Origin: Metabacillus lacus
GTDB lineage: Bacteria; Bacillota; Bacilli; Bacillales; Bacillaceae
Direction: 5' to 3'
NCBI RefSeq assembly: GCF_009674805.1
Contig: NZ_WKKI01000011.1
Coordinates: 16,944 to 80,943 of the forward strand
Length of the DNA: 64,000 nt
Shown: piece after piece, positions 51,771 to 61,810 of the stretch
How the letters are laid out: every line of letters starts with the position of its first letter
Numbering within the stretch: position 1 is the stretch's first letter
Program-made: the position numbers and the translations under genes
Notes under the pieces: model-generated
The model's input: only the letters and a program-made list of their open reading frames with translations
What the model was told of the DNA's origin: nothing
The model's database searches: none

Positions 51771-52361
51771 ATGAGAAGATTTGTAGGATTTTCAACTCTT
51801 ATAGTACTTTTTATGTTAGTAGGTTGCAGTTTAAACGAAAATCAGAGTGTACATACAACAACGAAGGTACCTGCCGAAAAAAAAAAACCTGAACTTATAA
51901 CATATGACAGATATCAATCTTTATTAAACGAGTTAGGAAATTCAATAAAAGTAGAAGGTTTTCATTTTAAAGGGGCATCTACAGATACTCAGATAACCAT
52001 TGTCGAAAAAAAAGCATCTTTTGGGAAGAGGGAATTTCTTACGATAGGAGGCAAAATGGACGGCAAGGAAACTAATGAAAGAGTTTTTTTTGAGAATAAT
52101 AATACAAACGTAGTTACTGCACTTGACTTAATTTATTTAGAAAAACCAATGGATAATGATATGCTATATTGGAATCAGTCTGTACCTTACGGCTTAAAAA
52201 ATAAAGAGGTTTTAGCTACTTTTGATGAATCAATATTAGTTTACAAGAATATCATTTTTAAAGTTACAGTTCTTAATTTAAACGATAAAACAAAGGACGA
52301 ACCAATAGCAGTACTTTTTACAGATAAATTAGTGGAATTTATTAATTCAAATCTAAAATAA
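51771..52361 (+). CDS. Lipoprotein of unknown function
   Basis: A 196-residue lipoprotein with lipobox LVGC (Cys19) after FSTLIVLFML. A Thr/Lys/Pro-rich linker follows, then a mixed alpha/beta domain (DRYQSLLNELGNSIKVEGFH, TNVVTALDLIYLEKPMDNDM). No family recognised. Ribosome site weak (TTGGTGAAGT). Divergent from the secreted-protein gene, which may be functionally linked (toxin-like plus lipoprotein), but there is no direct evidence. A terminator follows. Confidence 0.72.
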   Translation: MRRFVGFSTLIVLFMLVGCSLNENQSVHTTTKVPAEKKKPELITYDRYQSLLNELGNSIKVEGFHFKGASTDTQITIVEKKASFGKREFLTIGGKMDGKETNERVFFENNNTNVVTALDLIYLEKPMDNDMLYWNQSVPYGLKNKEVLATFDESILVYKNIIFKVTVLNLNDKTKDEPIAVLFTDKLVEFINSNLK

Positions 52362-52408
52362 ATGTTTTGTCCTTTTCAGATATTGTAGTTATATTTAGTT
52401 CCATTATA

Positions 52409-52440
52409 AAAAAGGCTTAGAATACAAACTAAGCCTTTTT
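52409..52440 (+). terminator. Terminator of the lipoprotein gene
   Basis: AAAGGCTTAG and CTAAGCCTTT arms with T after them. Confidence 0.85.
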
Positions 52441-52444
52441 ATCT

Positions 52445-53320
52445 TATAATTGCGGTCAACTTAAAATGCTAAGAGATATCTGCAGAAGTTATGGCTCATC
52501 CGCTATATCAACCCGCATCTCGCACGTCTCTTATAGAAGTGTAAACCCTTAATTAGCAGAAGGTGTCAACTGGTTATTCTAGAAATATGTCCTGATTCTT
52601 TAATAAAGAAAAATAAGCTTTTCTCCAATTTTAACATAAATGTCCAAAATCCACTCTTTTACACACCAATTTGCATAGCAACTAGCAAAGATTTAACGCA
52701 ACCATTAAAACACGATCCTTAAGTGATTTGAAAATTACTGATGAAATGATTAGTCTAATAACTACTGGAATGACTAAATCTTCTGCTTTGTACATGATCG
52801 GAGATGAGGGTTTTCTTATAATCATATTTTTTAAATAATTGCTTAAAGGATTCTAGATCTTACTTTATCTTGTGAAGCCATAATAGCCAAAAATAATAAT
52901 ATTCGAGCTTTTGCTGTTGAAAATCTACACGTATTATAAAATGGTTCTTATTAAGCTAAAGAGGGCTAATCTCCAACAAAGTAATACGGTAAAAAAAGCT
53001 CGAAGCGTAATGACTCCGAGCTTTTTTGTGTACTAATATTTCACCGCTAAAAGGCCTGCTAATTCAACTGCGAATTACACTGATAATTAGAATTTTGCAC
53101 TTCAAAACCGAACCCGTTAGTACAAGAGTAGCCGTCTTTATGTTTCTGGATGTGAGTTTTTAGTTACCAACTTTATTGTTCAAAACCCACCTTCATTTTT
53201 GAAGATGGGCTTTATTACAAATATTATTCTAACTAATTGACTAGGTTTTTATGGTACGACCGAGTTGTCTATGGTACGACTGAGTTGTCCGCGGACACAA
53301 CCTGTAACACTACACCCGCA
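52445..53320. other. Gene-less AT-rich stretch with decayed coding traces
   Basis: No intact gene. A short frame near 52695-52835 can be read as TIKTRSLSDLKITDEMISL followed by ITTGMTKSSALYMIGDEGFL, protein-like but without start, so a remnant. A terminator-like stem (AAGCTCG..CGAGCTT with six T) lies at 52992-53029. A 20-bp unit (ATGGTACGACYGAGTTGTC) is repeated twice in tandem at 53251-53290 beside glmS. Confidence 0.5.
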
Positions 53321-53323
53321 ACA

Positions 53324-55129
53324 TTACTCCACAGTAACAGACTTAGCAAGGTTACGCGGCTTATCAACGTCACAGCCTCTGTGAAGCGCTGCGAAGTAGG
53401 AGATCAGCTGAAGCGGTACTACTGCTACCAGCGGAGTTAGTGTTTCGTGCACTTCTGGAAGGACGAAGCGGTCGTCTTCTTCCTCAAGTCCCTTGATGGA
53501 GATAATACAAGGATTTGCACCACGTGCTACTACTTCTTTTACATTACCGCGAATGCTCAGGTTTACGTGCTCTTGCGTTGCAAGTGCGATGACAGGAGTG
53601 CCGTTTTCAATCAATGCGATTGTACCGTGCTTTAGCTCTCCGCCCGCAAATCCTTCAGCCTGAATGTAGGAAATCTCTTTTAATTTCAGAGAACCTTCCA
53701 AGCCAACATAGTAGTCGACTGCACGGCCGATGAAGAAGCAGTTGCGCGTTGTAGACAGGTACTCGCGTGCAATATATTCAAATTCTTCTTTCTGATCGCA
53801 TAGTGCTTCCATTGCAGTTGCAACAATTCCAAGCTCCTGAGCCAGATCAAAGTGAAGTCCTGCACCTTTTCTTTCAGCTGTTACTGCTGCAAGAATAGAC
53901 AGAACAGCAATCTGCGCAGTGTAAGCTTTTGTTGATGCCACTGCAATTTCAGGTCCTGCATGCAGAAGAAGCGTGTAGTCTGCTTCACGGGAAAGTGTTG
54001 ATCCCGGTACATTTGTAATCGTAAGTGTTTTGTAGCCAAGCTCTTTTACTTGTACAAGTACTGCGCGGCTGTCTGCTGTCTCACCGCTTTGTGAAATAAA
54101 GATGAATAATGGGTTCTCGGATAGAAGCGGCATGTTGTAGGAGAATTCACTCGCTACGTGCACCTCAACCGGTGTTTTAGCCCACTTTTCAATAAACTGC
54201 TTACCAAGAAGACCTGCATGGTAGCTTGTTCCCGCCGCTACAATATATACACGGTCAGCTTCATCCACTGCATTTAAGATATCCGGCTGGATCACAAGCT
54301 GGCCGTTATCATCCTGGTACTTTTGAATAATCTTACGAATCACAAGCGGCTGCTCGTCAATTTCTTTCAACATGTAGTGAGGGTATGTTCCCTTCTCAAT
54401 ATCTCCGGCATCCAATTCTGCTGTGTAAGGAGCACGGTCAATGATGTCGCCTTCCGGGTTTTTAATAACTACTTCTTCTCGTGTAACAAAAACAACCTCT
54501 TTATCCATTAGTTCAACAAATTGGTCTGTTACCTGAAGCATCGCCATTGCATCGGAAGCCACAACATTGAAGCCTTCTCCAAGGCCTACCAGCAATGGAC
54601 TCTTGTTTTTTGCTACATAAATCGTGTCAGGGTTTTCATTGTCTAACAGGGCAATGGCATAAGAGCCTTTCAAAATGCCTAAAGTTTTACTGAAGGCTTC
54701 CTCCAGATTAAGGCCTTCCTTCATAAACTTTTCGATTACCTGAACAACAATTTCAGTATCTGTTTCACTTTTCAATTCAACGCCCTCAAGAAATTCTCTC
54801 TTCAGGCCGGAATAGTTTTCAATCACGCCATTATGGACAATCGTTAAACGAGTTGTGGAGCTTTGATGTGGATGTGCATTCACTTTGCTCGGTACACCAT
54901 GTGTTGCCCATCTTGTGTGACCGATTCCAGCTGTAGTATTCACAGATGTATCCACTACTTCACGAAGCTCGGCAATTCGCCCTTTTTCTTTGAAAACCTG
55001 TACGCCGCTGTTTTTATTAACGACTGCAATCCCTGCTGAGTCATAGCCTCTGTATTCCAGTTTTTCCAAGCCGCGAAGCAAGATTTCCTTAGAGTCATTC
55101 TGTCCAATATAACCAACAATTCCGCACAT
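53324..55129 (-). CDS. glmS: Glutamine--fructose-6-phosphate aminotransferase GlmS
   Basis: GlmS makes glucosamine-6-phosphate from fructose-6-phosphate and glutamine, the entry to cell-wall amino sugars. Seen: N-terminal glutaminase with catalytic Cys2 (MCGIVGYIG), GHTRWATHG and VHNGVIENY; two SIS domains ([32 protein letters not shown]) and the C-terminal [12 protein letters not shown]. 601 aa is the normal length. A glmS ribozyme in the leader cuts the mRNA when product accumulates. Next to glmM, the following pathway step. Confidence 0.98.
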   Translation of the reverse strand: MCGIVGYIGQNDSKEILLRGLEKLEYRGYDSAGIAVVNKNSGVQVFKEKGRIAELREVVDTSVNTTAGIGHTRWATHGVPSKVNAHPHQSSTTRLTIVHNGVIENYSGLKREFLEGVELKSETDTEIVVQVIEKFMKEGLNLEEAFSKTLGILKGSYAIALLDNENPDTIYVAKNKSPLLVGLGEGFNVVASDAMAMLQVTDQFVELMDKEVVFVTREEVVIKNPEGDIIDRAPYTAELDAGDIEKGTYPHYMLKEIDEQPLVIRKIIQKYQDDNGQLVIQPDILNAVDEADRVYIVAAGTSYHAGLLGKQFIEKWAKTPVEVHVASEFSYNMPLLSENPLFIFISQSGETADSRAVLVQVKELGYKTLTITNVPGSTLSREADYTLLLHAGPEIAVASTKAYTAQIAVLSILAAVTAERKGAGLHFDLAQELGIVATAMEALCDQKEEFEYIAREYLSTTRNCFFIGRAVDYYVGLEGSLKLKEISYIQAEGFAGGELKHGTIALIENGTPVIALATQEHVNLSIRGNVKEVVARGANPCIISIKGLEEEDDRFVLPEVHETLTPLVAVVPLQLISYFAALHRGCDVDKPRNLAKSVTVE

Positions 55130-55234
55130 TTATAAGTTCCTCCCGTAAGCAGGGGGACAGGAAATCCAACTGAATCAATTCGGGGACTTCTGCTGTCCCC
55201 TCATACATGTTTTTAATTTTAAGTGTTGGTTATT

Positions 55235-55379
55235 GTTTGCTGCCTTGTGTAAATAGTTGCCTACTTATTTTAGAGCAAACTTACGGTTATAACTCGGTAA
55301 CCGGGAGGCATCCGCCGAAACATCGATAAACCTCCTCCTCGTCAACTGGGGATTTTCGTCTCCACCCAGTTCAGGCGCT
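55235..55379 (-). ncRNA. glmS ribozyme-riboswitch
   Basis: Minus strand: cleavage site A|GCGCC with G1 at 55378, then CTGAACTGGG, GACGAGGAGGAGGTTTATCG, TTTCGGCGGATGCCTCCCGG and a P3/P4 region closing at AGCAAAC. All conserved core elements of the GlcN6P-dependent self-cleaving ribozyme are present. A GGGGACAG/CTGTCCCC hairpin (about 55146-55200) separates it from the glmS start. Confidence 0.96.
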
Positions 55380-55719
55380 GTTTATTCTATTATTCACCCT
55401 AAACCCCTTTCTTTATTGGACTAAACTGCAACACAAGCAATATTATGACATAAGCTGCTGAATTTCGTCAATGTTACCTTTTCACTAACTAATATAAGAT
55501 ATGTAAGGTGCTTGCCGAACGTTAAGGACAGTCTATACCTTTAGGCATAACTATGTATTAGCCCCTTTTTTTGCTCTCTAAACCTTTTTTCCTAAAAAAA
55601 ATTTCATTCTGCTGCGCAGCCGTGATATTCTCACTGCAATTAAGCAGTTTGCCATATTGTCATTCCCAATCATTGACTGAATGACCTACTCATATAATGC
55701 CCGTCAGGCAAACATACCT

Positions 55720-55750
55720 ATAAAAAAAAGCGGGGGAAACCCCGCTTATT
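55720..55750 (-). terminator. Terminator of glmM
   Basis: AAGCGGGG and CCCCGCTT arms and eight T on the minus strand; the stem overlaps the glmM stop codon. Confidence 0.88.
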
Positions 55751-57092
55751 CAATGCCCATTTCTTCTTTTACGACAACAGCAATTCTTTCTACGTACTCT
55801 TTGCACAGATTCTCTGTTGGTGCTTCGGCCATTACCCTTACCAATGGTTCTGTGCCTGAAGGCCTTACCAGAATACGGCCGTTTCCGTTCATTTCAGCTT
55901 CAACTTTATCTATGACAGCTTTTACTTTTTCGTTTTCCGTCACTCTGTATTTATCAGAAACCCTTACGTTCTCCAGAAGCTGAGGGAACTTTTTCATTTC
56001 ACCCGCAAGCTCTGACAAAGGCTTGTTTGTTACCTTCATAATATTGACAAGCTGCAGTGCAGACAGCAGGCCGTCTCCAGTCGTGTTGTAATCCAGGAAA
56101 ATGATATGCCCTGACTGTTCTCCGCCAAGGTTATAGTCATTGTTCTTCATTTCCTCAACCACATATCTGTCTCCTACTGCTGTTTGAATGCTCCCAATAC
56201 CGGCAGCCTCAAGGCCCTTATAAAAGCCAAGGTTGCTCATCACTGTGGATACAACAGTATCTTTTCTCAAACGGCCTACCTGCTTAAGATATTTAGCACA
56301 GATAAACATGATCTGATCTCCGTCAACTATCTGGCCTTTTTCATCAATTGCAATCAACCGGTCCCCATCACCGTCGAACGCAAGGCCGACATCTGCACCT
56401 TTTTCTTTTAGAAAGGCCGCTAGTGCTTCAGGATGAGTGGAACCTACTCCGTCGTTGATATTCAGTCCGTTAGGTGACGTACCCATTGTAGACACATCAG
56501 CTTCAAGATCAGCGAATAGATGAGTAGCAAGCGAAGAGGTTGCACCATGTGCACAATCCAATGCAACGTGGATGTCTGTAAAGTCTTCATCTACTGTCTG
56601 CTTCAAGAATTGAAGATATTTCTGTCCGCCTTCAAAGTAGTCGGCCACCTGTCCAAGATCTCCGCCAACTGGTCTTGGCAGGCTGTCAACTGCTTCATCC
56701 ATCAATCTTTCAATTTCGTTTTCCTGCTCATCTGACAGCTTAAAGCCGTCCGGGCCAAAGAATTTAATGCCGTTATCCTGAACAGGATTGTGAGAAGCAG
56801 AAATCATAACGCCTGCCTGTGCGCCAACCGCTTTTGTTAAGTAGGAAACACCTGGAGTAGAAATGACTCCCAATCTCATTACCTCTGCTCCAATAGAAAG
56901 CAAGCCTGCAACGAGCGCTCCTTCCAGCATATGACCGGAAATACGTGTATCACGCCCAATCAGTACTTTTGGCCGTTCTTTGTCCTTTGTTAAGACATAG
57001 CCTCCAAAGCGGCCAACTTTAAATGCCAGTTCCGGTGTTAACTCGCTGTTTGCTACTCCGCGTACGCCATCTGTTCCAAAATACTTACCCAT
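55746..57092 (-). CDS. glmM: Phosphoglucosamine mutase GlmM
   Basis: Converts glucosamine-6-phosphate to glucosamine-1-phosphate. Seen: [12 protein letters not shown] at the start, phosphoserine loop [19 protein letters not shown] near 95-110, metal loop AFDGDGDRL near 240, sugar loop GGEQSGHI near 325 and phosphate site [12 protein letters not shown] near 410. 448 aa is standard. Order cdaA-cdaR-glmM is the conserved c-di-AMP module, in which GlmM can inhibit CdaA (family knowledge). Confidence 0.98.
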   Translation of the reverse strand: MGKYFGTDGVRGVANSELTPELAFKVGRFGGYVLTKDKERPKVLIGRDTRISGHMLEGALVAGLLSIGAEVMRLGVISTPGVSYLTKAVGAQAGVMISASHNPVQDNGIKFFGPDGFKLSDEQENEIERLMDEAVDSLPRPVGGDLGQVADYFEGGQKYLQFLKQTVDEDFTDIHVALDCAHGATSSLATHLFADLEADVSTMGTSPNGLNINDGVGSTHPEALAAFLKEKGADVGLAFDGDGDRLIAIDEKGQIVDGDQIMFICAKYLKQVGRLRKDTVVSTVMSNLGFYKGLEAAGIGSIQTAVGDRYVVEEMKNNDYNLGGEQSGHIIFLDYNTTGDGLLSALQLVNIMKVTNKPLSELAGEMKKFPQLLENVRVSDKYRVTENEKVKAVIDKVEAEMNGNGRILVRPSGTEPLVRVMAEAPTENLCKEYVERIAVVVKEEMGIE

Positions 57093-57120
57093 GTCAATTT
57101 CGCTCCTTTGTCAGATCGTC

Positions 57121-58410
57121 TTAAGAATCAGAAGTTGCTTCTGGTGTGCTGATTTTGATTTTTACTGTATCTTTTGCCAGTGACCAGTTTACATTTTGTG
57201 GACCGGTTACTTCTACCTTCACATCGTGCTCCCCATCATCCAGATCTGTTACATTCACGAACAGTTCTACATCAGAAGCTTCTATTTCTTCAAGCAATTT
57301 TGGTGATCCCATAAGGTTCAGGTTGATTGCTTCTGTGACCGGGTCAAGAAATTCAATATCCCTGTCATCTGCCAGGCCGACCGGTTTTACTGGAAGATCT
57401 TCCAGGACTTTTTCCTCCACCTTGTCTACGTTGATCTTCACCTGCAGTTTCTCAGGCGAAACCCTGCTTACTCCGTTAGGCAAGGGAACTTCCACTTCCA
57501 TCACGGTGTCTTCCGTAATTTTGCTAAGGTCCAGCTTAATGCCATTATAAAATTCCAGTGAATCCAGAACATTTTTTGGACCATACAGCGTAATTTCTGA
57601 CGGATCAGTTTCCAAGCCTGCTATGCTGACTCCCTCGGGAAGCTGTCCCTCCCTGGTGATATTGATTGGCACCTTTTTGGAAGGCGCGGCGATCGGTACG
57701 CTGATTCTGACAACCGACGGCTCAACATCTACAGGAAGGATATTACCATCAGCGTCGTAAACAGTCACTCTTGAATCTTCTTCAAATGCTTCATCTCTGT
57801 TCTGCAGGCTGACTCGGGCTTTAATCATCGCAATGCTGTCCACGATTTCTCTTGCTCCCGTTACCCTGACAATGTTAGGCCTGATGATCGGCTGTTCAGG
57901 CGTATAGCCATCTTTAATCTGATTTTTATTGATAAAATCCACTTCTATCGGAAAGTCCCTGGAGATTTTCTCCTGTACTGTGACAGTGATGATAGATGGA
58001 TCAACTGTTACTTTTAAGTCAGCTGGGATATTTTTATGCGCCAGCTCCACTCTGTGTGTGCCTGCCGACAGATTGGAAAGCTCCGCAAATACTTCAAAGT
58101 CCCTTATCTGCCTGGCTCTTGTTACAGAGCTTGTAGGTCCTTCCACTGTTACGGTTACCGTTTCAGGGACTCCTGTGACCACCATGTTTTCCTGATCAAA
58201 ATATGATCTAAGCGGAACTTCTGTAATCGTAGCCGCTTCCGTCGTTGCCCTTGGAAATACAGACGGATTAGCCGGTGTTAAAAAGCCGGCTGAACTGCCA
58301 GGTTGTGTGGCAGGAGGACTGTTGTCAAAATTGATAGACATATACAGCATCAAAGCAATAAATAATGCGGTGATTTTCATAAACCAATGATTGTTCATCA
58401 ATCTATCCAT
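57121..58410 (-). CDS. cdaR: CdaA regulatory protein CdaR (YbbR)
   Basis: A 429-residue regulator of the diadenylate cyclase. Seen: one N-terminal membrane helix (WFMKITALFIALMLYMSINF), then four YbbR beta domains outside the membrane, recognisable by repeated VTVEGP..V, DFPIEVDFINK, VPINITREGQLPEGV and LPVKPVGLADDR blocks. ATG at 58410 behind GGAGGGGGAAG; it overlaps the cdaA stop by 8 bp. The acidic tail ends in EATSDS. Confidence 0.95.
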   Translation of the reverse strand: MDRLMNNHWFMKITALFIALMLYMSINFDNSPPATQPGSSAGFLTPANPSVFPRATTEAATITEVPLRSYFDQENMVVTGVPETVTVTVEGPTSSVTRARQIRDFEVFAELSNLSAGTHRVELAHKNIPADLKVTVDPSIITVTVQEKISRDFPIEVDFINKNQIKDGYTPEQPIIRPNIVRVTGAREIVDSIAMIKARVSLQNRDEAFEEDSRVTVYDADGNILPVDVEPSVVRISVPIAAPSKKVPINITREGQLPEGVSIAGLETDPSEITLYGPKNVLDSLEFYNGIKLDLSKITEDTVMEVEVPLPNGVSRVSPEKLQVKINVDKVEEKVLEDLPVKPVGLADDRDIEFLDPVTEAINLNLMGSPKLLEEIEASDVELFVNVTDLDDGEHDVKVEVTGPQNVNWSLAKDTVKIKISTPEATSDS

Positions 58411-59224
58411 TTTTCTTCCCCCTCCATTGCCATCTAGTTTGGGAAACAGCCTTAGGCTGGTTACCAAATTCAGATTGAAGGATTTCTTTCAGTGTTTCTT
58501 CCGTCACCCCGCGAATCAACTCTCCGTTGCGCGCGACAGCAATTCCTCCTGTTTCCTCGGAAACTACGATTGTAATGCTGTCTGTTACTTCACTAATGCC
58601 AACCGCTGCCCTGTGTCTTGTCCCCAGCTCTTTGGAAATAAAGGGGCTCTCGGAAAGCGGAAGATAACAAGCTGCAGCAGCAACCTGATTCTTTGAGAGA
58701 ATGACTGCACCATCGTGCAAAGGTGTATTCGGAATGAAAATATTAATCAAAAGTTCGGATGATACTCGCGAATCCAGCGGAATACCAGTTTCTATGTAGT
58801 CACTCATCCCAGTTTCTTTTTCTATCGTCAGCAAAGCGCCTATTCTTCTCTTAGCCATATAAGAGGTTGCTTTCATAATATCTTCTGTCAGCTTTTGCTG
58901 GCCTTCCTCTTCAGTGCCCACTACCCTGGAGAACAAGCGGCCTCTTCCCAGCTGTTCCAAAGCTCTTCTAAGCTCAGGCTGAAAGATAATAATAATCGCT
59001 AAAAATCCCCATGTTAGGGCTTGGTCCATTAACCACTGCAGTGTATTTAAGCCCAAATAACTGCTTAACATACGGACGAGGATAATCACTGTTATTCCTT
59101 TTAAAAGCTGAACAGCTTTTGTTCCTCGAATAACCATAATGCTTTTATATACAACGAACCAAACAAGGAGAATATCAACGGCGTTGCCGAGGTACTGCAA
59201 GATTGGAAAATCCCCTAAAGCCAT
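58403..59224 (-). CDS. cdaA: Membrane-bound diadenylate cyclase CdaA
   Basis: Makes c-di-AMP from two ATP. Seen: three N-terminal membrane helices (VDILLVWFVVYKSIMVI, ITVIILVRMLSSYL, WGFLAIIIIFQPELR), then the DAC domain with the catalytic DGA at 171-173 (TPLHDGAVIL) and RHR at 203-205 (GTRHRAAVGISE). 273 aa is normal. First gene of the cdaA-cdaR-glmM-glmS order. Its product is read by the riboswitch over ktrAB in this same window. Confidence 0.97.
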   Translation of the reverse strand: MALGDFPILQYLGNAVDILLVWFVVYKSIMVIRGTKAVQLLKGITVIILVRMLSSYLGLNTLQWLMDQALTWGFLAIIIIFQPELRRALEQLGRGRLFSRVVGTEEEGQQKLTEDIMKATSYMAKRRIGALLTIEKETGMSDYIETGIPLDSRVSSELLINIFIPNTPLHDGAVILSKNQVAAAACYLPLSESPFISKELGTRHRAAVGISEVTDSITIVVSEETGGIAVARNGELIRGVTEETLKEILQSEFGNQPKAVSQTRWQWRGKKNG

Positions 59225-59305
59225 TCACCTTTCCTCCATTAAGTTCAAATCATTAAAAAGTACATAACTTTCTCATTATAACATATAAAAACCTAAAGCA
59301 AATAA

Positions 59306-60350
59306 GAAAAGCGGAAGGCAGCTTGCAAGGCCCGACAAGCATAAGATGGCTTGGACGTAAGGGCGCTCTTTGCCCTTATGGCCAAGACAGCTTATGACCT
59401 CGAGGGCCTAGCTGCCGGAGCTGGACAAACCGAAAAGCGGAAGGCGCCCGCTCAGCCCTGACAAGCATAAGACGAGCCGGAATGAAGGTTGTTCTTTAAC
59501 CTTCAGGCCGGATCGGCTTATGACCTCGAAGGGCTGGCGCCTGGAGCTGGACAACACGAAAAGCGGAAGGCGCCCTTTTAAAGGAAGTCATGCTAAGAGC
59601 GCCACGTCCTGTGGCAACGCATGACTGTCCGACGTCGTGTCGGGCTCCGACAAGCATAAGATGGCTTGGACGTAAGGGCGCTCTTTGCCCTTATGGCCAA
59701 GACAGCTTATGACCTCGAAGGGCTGGCGCCTGGAGCTGGACAAACCGAAAAGCGGAAGGCGCCCGCTCAGCCCTGACAAGCATAAGACGAGCATCTCTAA
59801 AAGGCGCTCTTTGCCTTTTTGAGATGATTAGCTTATGACCTCGAAGGGCTGGCGCCTGGAGCTGGACAACACGAAAAGCGGAAGGCGCCGTTTTAAAGGA
59901 AGTCATGCTAAGAGCGCCACGTCCTGTGGCAACGGCATGACTGTCCGACGTCGTGTCGGGCTCCGACAAGCATAAGATGGCTTGGACGTAAGGGCGCTCT
60001 TTGCCCTTATGGCCAAGACAGCTTATGACCTCGAGGGCCTAGCTGCCGGAGCTGGACAAACCGAAAAGCGGAAGGCGCCCGCTCAGCCCTGACAAGCATA
60101 AGATGGCTTGGACGGGCTGGCGCCTGGAGCTGGACAAAATCGAAAAGCGGAGGCAGCTTGCAAGGCCCGACAAGCATAAGACAGTTTGGACAGGAGGTCG
60201 CTCTTTGACCTCTTGACCAAACTGGCTTATGACCTCGAGGGCCTAGCTGCCGGAGCTGGACAAAGCCGAAAAGCGGAGGCGCAGTAAAGGAAGTCATGCT
60301 AGGTGCGCCACGTCCTGTGGCAATACGTGACTGTCCCTCAAGCTGCTGGC
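59306..60350. repeat. Array of about eight long-hairpin repeats
   Basis: Units begin CGAAAAGCGGAAGGC and end GGAGCTGGACAAA(C), at about 59306, 59431, 59558, 59745, 59872, 60061, 60140 and 60268. Most are 120-190 bp and fold on themselves: outer arms GGCAGCTTGCAAGGCCC/GGGCCTAGCTGCC in some copies and GGCGCC..AGCCCT/AGGGCTGGCGCC in others, then CATAAG/CTTATG, then an inner stem whose sequence changes from copy to copy while pairing is kept. The loop G(C/T)TCTTT is constant. Some units carry an extra hairpin with GCCACGTCCTGTGGC. Not coding. Confidence 0.93.
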
Positions 60351-60353
60351 TAT

Positions 60354-60385
60354 TAGAAAAAGGCCATCATTTGATGACCTTTTAC
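60354..60385 (-). terminator. Terminator of rsiW
   Basis: AAAAGGTCATCA and TGATGGCCTTTT arms on the minus strand with T after them, overlapping the rsiW stop codon. Confidence 0.8.
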
Positions 60386-60993
60386 TCGAATATATCAATA
60401 ACATCATTGCCCAGCTCTTTCATTTTTAACCAAAGCCAGTCAAAAACCTGGTTCACTTCTGTTATTTCACCTGTTACATGTCCGGCAGATGCCATGTATT
60501 TTTCTCCGTTGACGATTGTTACGTCGCCTTCCACTGTACCTTCTATATTGATACTGCCGTTTTTGACCGTCACATCACCTCTGACTATCTCACCCTCAGG
60601 AACAGTGACGATGCCATTCTCTACTATAAGATTGTTCTGTTTGGAGACGCTGAAATCCTGTTCTCCATTCCATGCGGATAACACGCTTCCCGTCATAAAA
60701 AGAAGAAACAATGATGCCGCTACAAGGAAAGGGTGGTTTCTGAACCACCTGTTGGCTGTAACGGATTTTTTCTCCTGCGGCAATGCCTTCATAATAGATG
60801 CTGTAAAGTCTGCAGGAGCTTCAATATGAGAAGTGCTCTGCACTAGTGCTACAGCTTTCTCCAGGTCATGAAAATGCTGTGAGCATGCTGTGCAGGTTTT
60901 CAGGTGATGACGCAGAACAACTTCATCTTCTTCTTCAATATCATGATCAAGATACTGATGCATATATCGTACGATTTCTTCGGAACACTTCAT
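60382..60993 (-). CDS. rsiW: Anti-sigma-W factor RsiW
   Basis: A 203-residue membrane anti-sigma factor. Seen: zinc anti-sigma domain with HxxxCxxC (HHLKTCTACSQHF), the segment STSHIEAPADFTASIMKALPQEKK, one membrane helix (FLVAASLFLLFMTGSVLSA about 90-108) and an outside part with repeated GDVTV strands and VNGEKYMASAGHVTG, all as in B. subtilis RsiW. It holds SigW inactive until cut by PrsW/RasP under envelope stress. ATG at 60993 behind TTGAGGTG; 14 bp after sigW. Confidence 0.95.
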   Translation of the reverse strand: MKCSEEIVRYMHQYLDHDIEEEDEVVLRHHLKTCTACSQHFHDLEKAVALVQSTSHIEAPADFTASIMKALPQEKKSVTANRWFRNHPFLVAASLFLLFMTGSVLSAWNGEQDFSVSKQNNLIVENGIVTVPEGEIVRGDVTVKNGSINIEGTVEGDVTIVNGEKYMASAGHVTGEITEVNQVFDWLWLKMKELGNDVIDIFE

Positions 60994-61007
60994 TTCATTC
61001 ACCTCAA

Positions 61008-61571
61008 TTACAAATCCTTTAATTGTTTTCTCAGCGCTTCTCTGCCACGGTGGATCCTTGTCTTTACAGTCCCTATTGGAAGATCTAAAATCTGGCTGAT
61101 CTCAATCAAAGAAAGCTCATCAATATACTTTAATACGATGACAGAACGGTATTTATCGGGGAGCTTCAGAATTTCTCTTTGTATGGTTTCCTGAAGTTCC
61201 ATTGTTTCCACCTGATCTTCGGGAAGCTCTGTGTCTGAAGCGATCTGAGAATACATCGTCAGTCCTTCAGTCCCAGCTACTTCTGCATCCAGATAATAAT
61301 CAGGCTTTTTCTTTCTGATTCTGTCTATTGAGAGGTTTGTAGCAATTCTGTATAGCCATGTTGAAAATTTTCTGTCCATATCATAGGTGTGGATGTTCAT
61401 ATAAGCCCTGATAAATGCCTCCTGTGCAATATCCTCAGCTTCATGTGAATTGCCAAGCATTCGGTAACAGAGCTGATAAATCTTATCTTTATAAAGATCA
61501 ACAATCTCGGCAAACGCATTTTGGTCGCCTTTTTTCACCTGCTTGATTCTGTTTTTTACAATGGTTTCCAT
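61008..61571 (-). CDS. sigW: ECF sigma factor SigW
   Basis: A 187-residue ECF sigma factor controlling envelope-stress and antimicrobial-peptide defence. Seen: region 2 FAEIVDLYKDKIYQLCYRML, EAEDIAQEAFIRAY and FSTWLYRIATNLSIDRIRKKKPDYYLD; region 4 LPDKYRSVIVLKYIDELSLIEIS and LPIGTVKTRIHRGREALRKQL. The YYLDAE stretch is typical of SigW. Start ATG behind GGAGG; upstream in-frame codons to 61718 cross its own promoter and are not used. Confidence 0.97.
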   Translation of the reverse strand: METIVKNRIKQVKKGDQNAFAEIVDLYKDKIYQLCYRMLGNSHEAEDIAQEAFIRAYMNIHTYDMDRKFSTWLYRIATNLSIDRIRKKKPDYYLDAEVAGTEGLTMYSQIASDTELPEDQVETMELQETIQREILKLPDKYRSVIVLKYIDELSLIEISQILDLPIGTVKTRIHRGREALRKQLKDL

Positions 61572-61606
61572 ATTTTTAACCTCCGCTCTTAGCGGGTCTC
61601 TTAGTA

Positions 61607-61632
61607 TACGAAAGCAAAAAAGAAAGGTTTCA
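61607..61632 (-). promoter_or_regulatory. SigW autoregulatory promoter
   Basis: TGAAAC, exactly 16 bp and CGTA on the minus strand, the SigW consensus, about 35 bp upstream of the sigW start codon. Confidence 0.92.
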
Positions 61633-61773
61633 TTTTTTTCATATAAAAATATTTTAGCAAATAATTGGGAATATTGTAGAATTAATTTTAAAGAGTATCT
61701 AAAATCGGTGCAAAACACAAGCTTTTTTACGGTGCTATGAGCCGGAAAAAGGGAATAGTGCCATTTTTCATAC

Positions 61774-61801
61774 GAAAAAAACCAGGGAAATCGCCCCTGG
61801 C
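61774..61801 (-). terminator. Terminator of arginase gene
   Basis: CCAGGGG and CCCTGG arms followed by seven T on the minus strand. Confidence 0.85.
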
Positions 61802-61810
61802 CCGTTACTT

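Noticed and set aside
59588..60297. Open frames on the minus strand through the long-hairpin array
   Set aside because: They follow the repeat period and change with unit type; the DNA is explained by covarying stems, not codons.
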